DNA from: Gibbula magus
Taxonomy: Eukaryota; Mollusca; Gastropoda; Trochida; Trochidae
Direction: 5' to 3'
DNA: 64,000 nt
Assembly (NCBI GenBank): GCA_936450465.1
Contig: OW388300.1
Location: 52,128,551-52,192,550, forward strand
The translations under genes and the position numbers were made by a program. Below are positions 1-8,960 of the stretch, piece after piece; the stretch's first letter is position 1, and every line of letters starts with the position of its first letter. A model generated the notes under the pieces. The model did not search any database and was not told the DNA's origin. It saw only the letters and a list, made by a program, of their open reading frames with translations.

Positions 1-440
1 TTTCTCTTACTGAAATAAAGTGCTCTCCCAAAATATGAATAAGGGTCACCAATGGCTAAATAATACTCCCGAATCAATAAAAAGAGTTCTACAACGAATC
101 GAAATGGTCCGGTAAAGCCATACGAGGCAATTTTCCTTTGAGCGGCCATTTAAGGTGTTCACATGAAAATGGCCGATTGAAGGTAGTTCAAGTGATCTGA
201 CTGGTGTAGTGATACCTAAACACTCGGAGTAGAATTTTAAATATGGTACAGTGATGATATGGTCAAAGATTTTGCTGTCTGAAGTCTATTTATCAACCTA
301 CTATGCATATAACCGGATACTTGAAACGACCTTTCTAAACCGTATCACCTGGTACGAGGGACTTACAACATTGTAAGTCCCTCCAGGAGGGTTAACATAG
401 ACAGTTGTAAACCCTGTTATTTAAGAAATAAAACGAGTTG
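1..440. other. AT-rich stretch, nothing recognised
   Basis: No open frame, RNA gene or repeat could be supported here. A short imperfect repeat around 'acttacaacattgtaagtcc' near 360-380 is a small palindrome of no clear meaning. Confidence 0.6.
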
Positions 441-473
441 GCGTGTTTTATCGTAGCATTAAATATTAACAAC

Positions 474-806
474 CCGGATCTCCAATAGAACCCGGGTCTC
501 TATTAGAACCCGGGCTTTACGTTAACTGAATACACCGTGTTGCAATATAAAATAGTTATATACACTCGTTTTTTAAAGGAAATATTGGTGTGACCATGTG
601 AGATTCAGCATAACAGGTCCATGATAACAAATATCCGTCTTGTTCAGTTAATTCTCCTTTTACAATAAGTGACCCCAAGAAGATTATAAACGTCAATTCA
701 TGTCTGAAGAAATATAACCCGGCCTCCAATACAACCCGGGTCTCTAATAGAACCCGGGGGGTAAGGGGGTGCTGAATGAAATAGAACCCCGGGTTGTATT
801 AGAGGA
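474..806. repeat. CCCGGG-rich palindromic repeat, possible small foldback element
   Basis: Two related blocks lie about 250 bp apart (about 474-522 and 718-760), each reading CTCCAATAnAACCCGGG followed by CTCTAnTAGAACCCGG. The second block is followed by an inverted version (about 780-806, ending GGTTGTATTAGAG), so it can fold as a hairpin. This looks like a short foldback element or the remains of two inserted copies. No coding capacity is visible and the family is not recognised. Confidence 0.45.
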
Positions 807-963
807 AATACGGTATTATTGTAATCGCTATTCCGTTTATAAATGTACACAATTATTGTCATCAGAAAATATTAATATTCAGCGCTCCCTGAGTAAATTT
901 GTGTATGAAGCTTTTCAATTAAGAAACGACAATTATTATATCATTGTCGATTGTTTACCTCAG

Positions 964-1276
964 CACCGTATCCAACTTCCCAATGCAAGGCATGACTCTT
1001 GCCAGTCTCCATTACTGGCTGATTTAGGCCTTGCAGTATTTCCTTAAGAAATCTGTGTTTAGAAATCCAGGCCCGCTATGCATTTCCAGTGCAGCGATTC
1101 ACTGCCTCGACACAAGAAAGCTAGGGAAATACCGCAAGGGTTAAATCAGCCAGTAATGCAGACTGGCAAGAGTGATGCCTTGCGTTTGGAAGTTGCACCG
1201 TATCATGTATTATTAACAATGTATGGCCAGAGGCCAAACTTGGCTAATAAAATCTGTCTGTCTGTCTGTAAGCACA
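964..1276 (+). repeat. Foldback short interspersed repeat with (TCTG)n tail
   Basis: About 80 bp near 968-1048 recur inverted near 1120-1198 (shared core GACTCTTGCCAGTCT / AGACTGGCAAGAGTGATG), with a spacer of about 70 bp. Downstream come a GGCC hairpin (TGGCCAGAGGCCA), TAATAAAATC and four TCTG units, which is the 3' end expected of a LINE or LINE-mobilised SINE. The short open frames here (769-1047, 1078-1320) cross the repeat and are not genes. The element is probably a non-autonomous retroelement that used LINE machinery. Confidence 0.6.
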
Positions 1277-1320
1277 GTAAGGGATATAAGGCAGTTGGGC
1301 TGAAAGGAAAGATAATTTAA

Positions 1321-1853
1321 CTTTTTTCCAAAATATAACCAGTTGAAATATAAAATAGTACAATCAACAAGAACACAGAAATAGTTTTGGATGAAAGTTA
1401 CAAGAAAAGGAAAATAATAAAGTCAACAAATGACAACAAAGAAATAGCTTCATTCATTCTAGCTCCGAATATAACTAAGTAAAAAATACAAAAATTCTCC
1501 AAAAATAAAGAAAAATCACTAAATCCTGTTACATTTCGCACTTAACCTCTCCTAGTGGTGAAGAAGACATCAGCCAAATTTGAAAAGAATGGGATGAATA
1601 GTTTTTCTGTAATCGATCGGACAAAAAATGTCTTCGAACGGACGGGGGGTATAATAAACGGGTGGTCTTTATTTACTAACTAAAAATCTTTCGAATATCG
1701 CTAACAGTAACCCTAATGACTAATTTCTGAGATATAATGAAATGAAAAACAAACCTTACAAAATATAACCTATCATGTAGGTTCAATTTGTTTACAGCAA
1801 TGAAAATTAATTGTTCATACTTCATTTTGACCAACTAATGTCTTTTCACTCAC
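1321..1853. other. AT-rich stretch, possible intron
   Basis: No gene is seen. If the minus-strand gene model at 1854-3455 is right, this is its downstream intron. A possible splice acceptor (minus strand, ...CCTTTCAG) ends at 1300, directly against the tail of the foldback repeat. A downstream exon there would be only about 30 nt before it runs into repeat sequence. Confidence 0.4.
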
Positions 1854-1905
1854 CGCAATATCATGTATTTCTGGTAGAGTCTGATGAAAATATCTTCGTC
1901 GGAAT
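1854..1905 (-). CDS. Candidate third exon of a small secreted-protein gene
   Basis: On the minus strand a 52-nt open stretch has a good acceptor (CACATCTTCAG) at its start and a consensus donor (GTGAGT) at its end. Its phase fits the exon at 3251-3329: that exon leaves one nucleotide, and the join is in frame with no stop. The joined segment would add about 17 residues, acidic then basic/aromatic (N-S-D-E-D-I-F-I-R-L-Y-Q-K-Y...). The model rests only on splice signals and phase, the exon is very short, and no protein family is recognised. It could be chance. Confidence 0.3.
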
Positions 1906-2244
1906 CTGAAGATGTGTTATCAGAGTGTACAGTTGAAATGAATGGAATGTGCTCCGTCATCGTCTTGTATACCGGCAACTCTCCCATAGTTTAGCACGTG
2001 CAAGATTCAGTTCGGACACAACGTACCGCGTTCCCAACCATTTGAAACAGTTCGCATTAATAATAATATATATAATATATATTGATGCGCGTGAATTGTG
2101 TACCGCTCTGTCGAACTTTGTTTTAAGTAGGAGAAAGCCTTACGGCCTCCAAACTGCTCCACGTGCGAAAATAATCTCCAGTTTGAGGACATTCTCCTAT
2201 ACTTACCAAGTATTATTTCAACCCATTTGATAATATAAGGTGTG

Positions 2245-2400
2245 AGCAATATTATAGAGATAAAGAGAGAGAGAGATCAATATTTTATTTGCGTGTCACG
2301 CATAAAACTCATCAAGTTTGCACAGTTATAAAATACTGTGTAAGAGTAAATGCCCAGCCACATTGGCTTATGAGACACGTAAAACACAGGTTTAAGACAG
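2245..2400 (-). repeat. LINE/SINE 3' end with (TC)n tail
   Basis: On the minus strand the sequence reads ...GTGTCTCATAAGCC..., then ...GCGTGACACGCAAATAAAATATT, then a run of CT units. The same order (GTGTCTCATAGG, GCGTGACACTTTAATAAACTATT, (TC)n) occurs on the plus strand at 28930-29067. The two loci therefore share a retroelement 3' terminus with a dinucleotide tail. Confidence 0.55.
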
Positions 2401-3244
2401 ATTTCCATAAATAATATGTAAAACAATATATTTACTTAAAGGTTTATTAAAAATAAATATTTGTTTTGAGTAAATGGTATCATAAGTAAAATGAACTTCT
2501 TTTGTATATTTGTAAAAGAGTAAAAGCTAAAAGTGGTTGTAATTTGTTGTGATTAAGAATATAAGTAAGTTTATAAGCACTGTCAAGATAAATAAAACCT
2601 GGGATGTCACGTTCAGCTTCTATAAATAACTTATCTAATCATATCTAATCACCAAAGTATACTGAAGGTTAGATCCTTACATCGCGGATTATCCCGGGAT
2701 GGGCATGGGGAATCAGAATATGCCGGTATAGTTAAATCGATTAAAGCTTATCTTAAGAATAAAGATCTCGTATTATCAAACAAACTAACCAATCCTGCCA
2801 TATACATCATAGCAGACATCATAAAAACAACAGAAGTTTTAGAAGGGTTTAAAACAATAACTGTAAATGAATGGACCAAAATAAATAACAAATAATTTCC
2901 ATCAAAACTTCATTAATGTGAAATTTAAAATGTTTTGTATTTTCAAATGTAAAAACGTTGTAATCTGAAAAAGCGTTCTGTTCTCTAGAATATTGAAGTT
3001 TAACGACATGTGTTGACTCAACAGTACGACATATTATTCTTATAGAAACGGTATTCGAGGGAATAAACCAATTGTGCATCTATGTTATTATTGTTCAATA
3101 CACTGTCATTTTCAACAATATATTTCACATAATATGTGTTACATAACATATGTAGAATGAAATTAATCAATTGTCGTTTCCACCCTAAAGGTATAATTAT
3201 ATTGTTCCTTTCCTTTTAGATAACATAAAATACTGTTAAAATAA
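2401..3244. other. AT-rich stretch, no supported gene
   Basis: A 76-residue minus-strand frame (2849-3079) has no recognisable composition or motif and is probably chance. In the gene model at 3251-3455 this is intron. Confidence 0.45.
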
Positions 3245-3250
3245 ACTCAC

Positions 3251-3329
3251 TACTTGCGAGAAATGCTCTCTTCTCCGTCAGGACCACGGCGAGGACACAA
3301 CAGAGAATAATTGCGATCTTCATGTTCAA
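3251..3329 (-). CDS. First coding exon of a putative secreted protein (signal peptide)
   Basis: The exon begins after a good acceptor (TTTTATTTCAG), carries six 5'-UTR bases, and has an ATG at 3323-3321. The reading MKIAIILCCVLAVVLTEKR followed by AFLAS is a clear hydrophobic secretion signal: a basic residue, 13 mostly aliphatic residues, then a polar region. It ends at a consensus donor (AGTA|GTGAGT) in phase 1. Upstream lie a short non-coding exon and a CCAAT/TATA promoter in the right order and spacing. The mature protein is not visible, so the family is unknown; small secreted peptides with such gene layouts are common in molluscs. Evidence is signals only, with no homologue in view. Confidence 0.5.
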
Positions 3330-3433
3330 CTGAAATAAAAGTATTCATTTCCTAAATTCGTATAAGCATTTGTTTTGTTAGATATTTTTTGTAATGAGAC
3401 AGTGTGCTATGATAATTTACTTGGAATACATAC

Positions 3434-3455
3434 CTTGTTGAAGAAAGTGTACGGC
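3434..3455 (-). other. Putative non-coding first exon with splice donor
   Basis: On the minus strand the sequence about 25-50 bp after the TATA box ends CTTCTTCAACAAG and is followed by the donor GTATGT (GT at 3433-3432). The same arrangement is found in the duplicate at 7741-7762 (CACCAACGAG|GTATGT). The exact transcription start is inferred from the TATA spacing. Confidence 0.45.
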
Positions 3456-3478
3456 GAACCGAACAATTCATGGCCACC

Positions 3479-3522
3479 TTTTATAGCATTAAGTTTTGCG
3501 ATAAGGTGATTCGCCAGCCAAT
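3479..3522 (-). promoter_or_regulatory. Core promoter: CCAAT box, GATA-like site and TATA box
   Basis: On the minus strand an inverted CCAAT box (GATTGGCTGG, core 3518-3522) is followed by CTTATC (inverted GATA) and TATAAAAGG (3485-3477). A spliced leader exon starts about 25-30 bp downstream. The same three elements in the same order and spacing recur in the diverged duplicate at 7780-7823, while the sequence between them has drifted. That conservation pattern supports a real promoter. Confidence 0.55.
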
Positions 3523-3802
3523 CAGATGACCAGAACTTTCTGGCTTAGTTATGACATGCTGTCAGCATTATTTCCAAGATATAAACTTTTTAGATGATAA
3601 GAGTAACTCCGTGCATGTGGTTATTTCTCAACGGCGCTGAAATCTAATTTAGGAAAAGCACGATCAAGTGCGTTACGTACACGTTATTGTTTTCGATGAA
3701 AATACATTACGTACATGTAAATATTTGATTTGTTAAATCTTTGAACATTGTGCTGTGATAATATATCTCTTGCAGAAGTTTCTCGACTGACGAGTTTGTT
3801 TT

Positions 3803-4213
3803 AATTGTTCTAATACTGTTGAAGATGAGTGCCATGTTTTATTTTATTGTCCACAATATACAGATCTTAGAAGAGAGCTTTTATCCAAGAGTGTTGAAAT
3901 ATGCCAAGATGTTAGTACTTTTAATGATTACGAAATGTTTAGCTTCGTAATGTCCAGTCCTGATGTTGTATTTATTGCTGCCAAAACCAAAACCTGCAGA
4001 CTTATTTTAGAACGTCGCATATTTGTTTTATATAAAGTTTAATATATGGTACCTTTTAACATGTTTTACACTTTATTGTATTTAGCCTATGTTTATTTTT
4101 TGTTTTAGTCTCTCATAATCCTCAATAGGTGGCTCTTAACCTATGTTTTACCTGTATATATGTTTGTAATGCTAAGAGATGAGACTTAGATAAAATAGTT
4201 GTCTGTCTGTCTG
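3803..4213 (+). pseudogene. LINE family A, 3' terminal fragment with (TGTC)n tail
   Basis: Plus-strand translation gives EDECHVLFYCPQYTDLRRELL, the C-terminal cysteine/histidine cluster seen in the longer copies at 5.7 and 34.2 kb, then about 50 residues that align to their ends (...RLILERRIFVLYKV). A 3' UTR of about 170 bp contains the shared TCTCATAATCCTCAAT block and ends GAGACTTAGATAAAATAGT followed by (TGTC)n. It is a 5'-truncated, dead insertion of about 410 bp. Confidence 0.75.
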
Positions 4214-5040
4214 ACGTTTTAACGATCTGGTGAAATGCATTTTTCTCAAGAATGACAGATGATTACCTCTACGTATATTGTATATCGGAATCAATTGAGC
4301 ATAAAATCGAGATAATATACAGTTACATTTGAATATTTAGACGATTTTAATTTACCCATTTTTTAACAATACCGCGATTACCGTCCGCGAAACGTTTTGA
4401 GAAGAATCATTGAGGCGTGACTGATTAACCAAAGACGACGGGTCGCCTGTGACCAGCGGACCGACCCGCTCCGTGGAGTCACATTAATTAATTAACGATG
4501 ATTATCACTGCCTCTAGATGAATTTATGAGGTGTGTTAAATCGCCAAAAACAAGGTGTGATCAATGTCCGAGATAATCTGTTGGTTTGTTTTCTTCCAAT
4601 ATCATGTTTGAACGCTAGGCAAATGGGCTAAACCGACGAGTTGATGTTGATCTTTTACAAAAATTGCATCCTGTAATAAACGTTTAACTTGAATAAAGGT
4701 GTGCTGATGTTATGTTTTTGTTATTCGTATGTTTTCACTTTTCATTTGTGTTTATATTATAAAAACATGCTTATATTGATAATTTTACATCAACTGATCA
4801 ATTATAAACCACTCAAAGTGGTACATAGTACATTTTACATGTGTAATGATATAACATTACAACGAGGTAAAATCATAAGTATTTTGAAACTCGTTAGATA
4901 ACATTAATGTTTTTCAACTATATTTCATATTCTTTATTAAGATAAATTTACGATATCTTTATATAATAAAATAGTGAGCAAAGCCTTACAACGTGTAATA
5001 CAAATAATACTAGTTTTGAAGGAGATAAGAATAATTATGT
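4214..5040. other. AT-rich stretch, no supported gene
   Basis: Only short chance frames are present (for example 4689-4901). No RNA gene or structured repeat was recognised. Confidence 0.5.
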
Positions 5041-5048
5041 ATGATCAA

Positions 5049-5083
5049 CTTCTTTATTTAACAGTTGCGACGTTCACAGGTAG
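5049..5083 (-). repeat. Short Penelope-like terminal motif
   Basis: The minus strand reads GAACGTCGCAACTGTTAAATAAAGAAGTTG. This resembles the tail at 50331-50370 (GAAACGTCGTG...CATTAAAGAAGTTG) and the palindrome at 18485-18598. It is probably a fragment of the same retroelement terminus. Confidence 0.4.
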
Positions 5084-5561
5084 TTCACTCTTTGTTGTAA
5101 TTAGATAACAGTAGTGTTTTCATATCCTAATTCATATCCATTGTTCAGATAAACTAACGATCAAAGTTTTACAACGTGTAGTATAAATAAAATAACGTTT
5201 ATGCCTTTCCAAATGATTTTTTTAATTTTCGTCCGCCATATTAGTGTTATGAATCGGTATGTTAATGATTGATTTTTCATATTCATAAATCATGCAAGGC
5301 CAAAATAAACATAATATTAGAAATCCCGTTTCTTTCGATTTCACCAGGTTGCTTGATTGCAAGTTCTCAGTCGCAATTATACTAACAATGTATTACCTAA
5401 CACCTTTGTTGTATTGATTGTTATCAAAGGAAACATGTACCATAAACATATAACAGTCACATATCAATCACAGCCACCCCTTTAACACCTGTTTTGATTG
5501 TCAGTGACAAGTTACGTGCGTTCACTGCCTTGAGATCTCACTTACAGTGCATTGGATATAT
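5084..5561. other. AT-rich stretch, nothing recognised
   Basis: No open frame or repeat could be supported between the Penelope-like motif and the LINE tail. Confidence 0.5.
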
Positions 5562-6597
5562 CACAGACAGACAGACAATAGTTTATTAACGTCTCACTTC
5601 TGTACATAGCTAAAATACATTTACATTTTTACACTTAATACATTCTAAGACATGAACAGAACCATTCAAAACAGAATTATGAGAGACAGACATTTAAAAT
5701 AAGCTTTAACTTTATAACAATTCTTTTCTACGTTGTAAAATTAAAAAGCAGAATTTGGCTGTATTAAAAAATACATCAGAATTGGTAAATATAAAATACA
5801 TTTTTTCCAAATCTGATTCATATAAAAAATTCGGGTTTAAAGAATTACACTGGTTAAAAAGAAATTGTCTCAAGTCATCATACGATACACAGTGAAACAA
5901 AACATGTAATTCATCTTCAACCTCGTTAACACAATTAAAACATTTTCTATTTTCCAGTAAAATATTTTCATAACGGCCAGTCTCTACCCTTATGGGAGCA
6001 ACACCACATCGAAATTTTGATAAGGCCGACCTATAGTGTCTTGGCATGTACTGGACAAAATGATTTTCTGTATAAAAGTTACACTTAAAATGCTTATATA
6101 GTCTAAGTTTATTCATACCAGTTCTCCCTTTCTCTCTATTTAACAATGAACTTTAGTTTAAAATTCCAAATCTTCACACCCCTCAATCCATATCTATCCG
6201 CCCATATAAGCACAGCTTTATTTCACCTATGTTCCATATTATAAAAACGACACCATTGTCTAGAAATACATGACCATTGTTTAACAATAGGTGGAACCCA
6301 TCCCATATCCCCGTTAATTGCAACATTTGGGGTGTACTTTTCAAGTCCCATAAAAAAACGAATGGCCCTGTGATGCACTGCATTTACTGCAGATACATCG
6401 TATGAACCCCAAATAGCTGCCCCATAGCTTAAGACAGACCAGACCATGCTGTCATACAATTTTGTGTAAGTACTGAAATGCATCCCCGTACATTTTTAAA
6501 CTTAGATATTAAAAGGCCTAAAGCCCTATTAGCTGATTTAGCGGCCGCCCGGGCCATAGCATTATAATCACAGTGTTGTCTTGATTGCTAGTTGTCC
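5562..6597 (-). pseudogene. LINE family A, ORF2 C-terminal fragment
   Basis: Reading on the minus strand, 6483-6223 encodes the post-RT segment YTKLYDSMVWSVLSYGAAIW ... GLEKYTPNVAINGDMGWVPP, and 6146-5712 encodes the C-terminal cysteine cluster (CFNCVNEVEDELHVLFHC). Both align with the near full-length element at 34.0-36.4 kb. The two pieces lie in different frames with stops between, so this copy is dead. The 3' end is TAATAAACTATTGTCTGTCTG, at 5562-5590. The 5' truncation lies near 6597, just outside the TTAA element at 6639. Reverse transcriptase proper is missing. Confidence 0.85.
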
Positions 6598-6634
6598 AAG
6601 GGACTTAATAAAACGATAAATGAAGTCGTCCTAC

Positions 6635-7132
6635 TTAAAGGTACATCCATTGTGTTGTTGGGGTCAAATATGCCAAACGTTATAAATGGTCTTATTTTAT
6701 CGAGAAGAACCAGCTGTTACCGAAAACTACCATTTAAATGATATTCGACTTAGTATATTGACGATATGAAGGTAAAAGTATCAATTTCTGATCGAAAACC
6801 GGACAATGCACCGCGTTTGGCACGCGTCAATGAGTCAAACGTAATTTTGGAATCTTATTTAAAACAAACAAAAGTAAAAAAATTGGGTTGATAATGTTCA
6901 AAAGGTCATATAACTACTGTGCATGTAAATGAAACATGAAGTTTCGGTTTCCACACATGCATAATGATTTTGCTCGATTTTAATTGGAAACTAGTAATCA
7001 TTATATTTTTGGCAATAGGGGATGAATATGCAAGTTGAGTGAAACTATTTGAACTAATATCAGCACATATTGTATGTGGACATGTATTTAAGGCAAATAC
7101 AATTTTATGAAACACAATGGATGTACCTTTAA
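6635..7132. mobile_element. 490-bp MITE with TTAA target duplication (piggyBac-type)
   Basis: The element runs 6639-7128. Its ends are perfect inverted repeats: AGGTACATCCATTGTGTT at the left and its reverse complement at the right. The tetranucleotide TTAA flanks both sides (6635-6638 and 7129-7132). TTAA duplication is the hallmark of piggyBac-superfamily transposition. There is no transposase, so this is a non-autonomous derivative. A similar right end (CATTGCATCTGTCCTTTAAG) near 7616-7635 may be a fragment of a related element. The 69- and 64-residue frames over it are chance. Confidence 0.75.
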
Positions 7133-7730
7133 CGCCATGTTTTCGCTTACATACTTGTTAACAAAGAAAACAGTGTCATACGCAAGACGTTTACAAAGTG
7201 TGATAGATTTGCGCTGTGAAGCGAAGCGGGGTATTCACGTAAATGGTCTCGTTGTATGGCGTCCACAGCTCTATAAATGTCTCGTTGAGAGAGCCAACTA
7301 ATTACCGTGTATTAGAAAGCGTAACCCGGGTTCAGCCGCTTTTGTTAATGAGTTAACAATTAAAAACGTGCGAAATTACGTTGAATTATGACTATCGCTG
7401 ATAATGAGATTACTCCAGTGACGTCACAGACGTCATCTCTTCATGGGCTACACTCCCGCAGACTTCATTCTGGTCGCCGGGGCTAGATTAGGCTCATTTT
7501 TAAAATACAAAAAAGCCGCATATAAGTAATTTATGAACCGATTTCAGAAATTTAAAATCGAGCAATTGTCAAATTGACATCCCATTTTAATGAATCCGAA
7601 TGTGACCATATGTCATTGCATCTGTCCTTTAAGTGATTAATAGTATAGGGGTGTTAAGACTGATTTTTAAGAACAGAGAACCTTTTCATTTAGGATATCT
7701 TAAAATCACACACACACATATATGAACTTT
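7133..7730. other. Unique stretch, no supported gene
   Basis: It contains a TGACGTCA-like site near 7418-7433 and a partial MITE-like end near 7616-7635. No coding exon is recognised; in particular nothing resembles the signal-peptide exon that would be expected downstream of the duplicated promoter at 7741-7823. Confidence 0.45.
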
Positions 7731-7732
7731 GA

Positions 7733-7976
7733 ATACATACCTCGTTGGTGAAAGTGGACGATGAAATGGACGGTCCACCTTTTAAAGGGTTACGTGTTGA
7801 GATAAGCTGATGCACCAGCCAATCAGGTGACCAGAGATTGCTGACTAAGCTTTTGCATCATGTCAGCTATTAATTTTTAAAAAAATAGTTGTGTCTAAAT
7901 GATAAGAATAAGTCCATGCAATTTCACAGAAATCTAATGTGGGACAAGCAAACCACAAGTCAGTGCATTTCGTACA
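7733..7976 (-). promoter_or_regulatory. Duplicated promoter and first exon of the 3.3-kb gene
   Basis: About 245 bp here align with 3428-3690. On the minus strand the order is an upstream block with GAAATCT, an inverted CCAAT box (7819-7823), CTTATC, a TATA variant (TTTAAAAGG, 7786-7778), a leader of about 20 nt, and the donor GTATGT (GT at 7740-7739). The following 500 bp contain no signal-peptide exon. It is therefore an orphan promoter copy or the start of a decayed paralogue. Confidence 0.5.
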
Positions 7977-8084
7977 TTTAGTTCATAATTGTCAGTATTA
8001 CTGTACGGTATACATATGTTATGTAAACAGCCAGGACAAGAAAGTACTCACCTGAGTTGGTTTCGAGTAATTTTAATATATAAT

Positions 8085-8275
8085 TTATACCCCACTTCCG
8101 GTATCGTTGCTATGATTTCTTCAGTTACAAGTGTAGGTGTATTAGCGGATACATCTACACTTTTTCTGATATACCTACACTTTTTCTGATATACATACAC
8201 TTTTCTAATATAGGTACACTTTTTAACAACTGAGAAATCAATGGAGTCAATTTTCTAAATTTCCAAATCTAATAT
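8085..8275 (+). repeat. End of TTATACCCCACTT element, inverted relative to 13728-13909
   Basis: The sequence begins TTATACCCCACTTCCGGT, continues through a short palindrome (AAGTGTAGGTGTATTAGC / GGATACATCTACACTTT) and repeated TTTTCTGATATAC units, and ends near CTAAATTTCCAAA. The same sequence occurs in reverse complement at 13728-13909. The pair brackets the 4-kb purine tract. Confidence 0.6.
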
Positions 8276-8960
8276 TCCATTTTTACACAAAACCCGTTCT
8301 CACTACGTTCTTGAACTTTTAGAACGGGCTCGAACTGTCCGAGAATGGAATAGACGTAGATTCAACTGTTTGCTAACTTTATGACGTACTAAAAACGTGA
8401 TTGTCGTACTTCGAACGGAGCTACCGTACTGCGATCTTACTGGATGAGTGAGGACGTTGTGCAGTCGGAAAATCAATTGTAATACGTTCGTGCACAGTTT
8501 CCACCCTGTTCATCCCGTCCACACACAGATGTAACTCGACCACAGTACGTCCCTTTCCGTTGCTATTTCATGTAAACTTATATCAAATAAAATTAATTGT
8601 TCTTAAGAAGTTACTCGGTAGTTCCTTGTTCTTAGTATGTTTGATAAATTCCCACAGTTTGTGGCTCCTTTGGCAGTACGCTATGAAGGGACGGGTATGA
8701 TTAACGCGTTTTGATACGTTCATCATTAAGGATACATATTTGAACAAGTAAAACATGAAACAACTTGCAGCTGTTAACATGTTGAACGTTGATTTTCTTC
8801 TACTTTTATAATGGCAGCCGAGCAACATGAAACAGGGTTGTTTGGTTTAAACACATTTCCCTCATGATAAAACGTTAATAAGAACGGGCAAGAACGTGCT
8901 GAATATTTACAGAAATCGGATCAGGACGTGATTGCGGTACACGAACGAACAACAAATAAA
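8276..8960. other. Unique stretch, no supported gene
   Basis: Only short chance frames occur. A weak similarity exists between 'acgtgattgtcgtacttcgaacgg' (about 8394) and 'acgtgattgcggtacacgaacga' (about 8926), next to the start of the purine tract. Confidence 0.45.

Noticed and set aside
1880..1912. CTGATGA near 1881 as a second hammerhead
   Set aside because: It is followed by GTCGGAATC and not by a stem plus GAAA. The core is absent.
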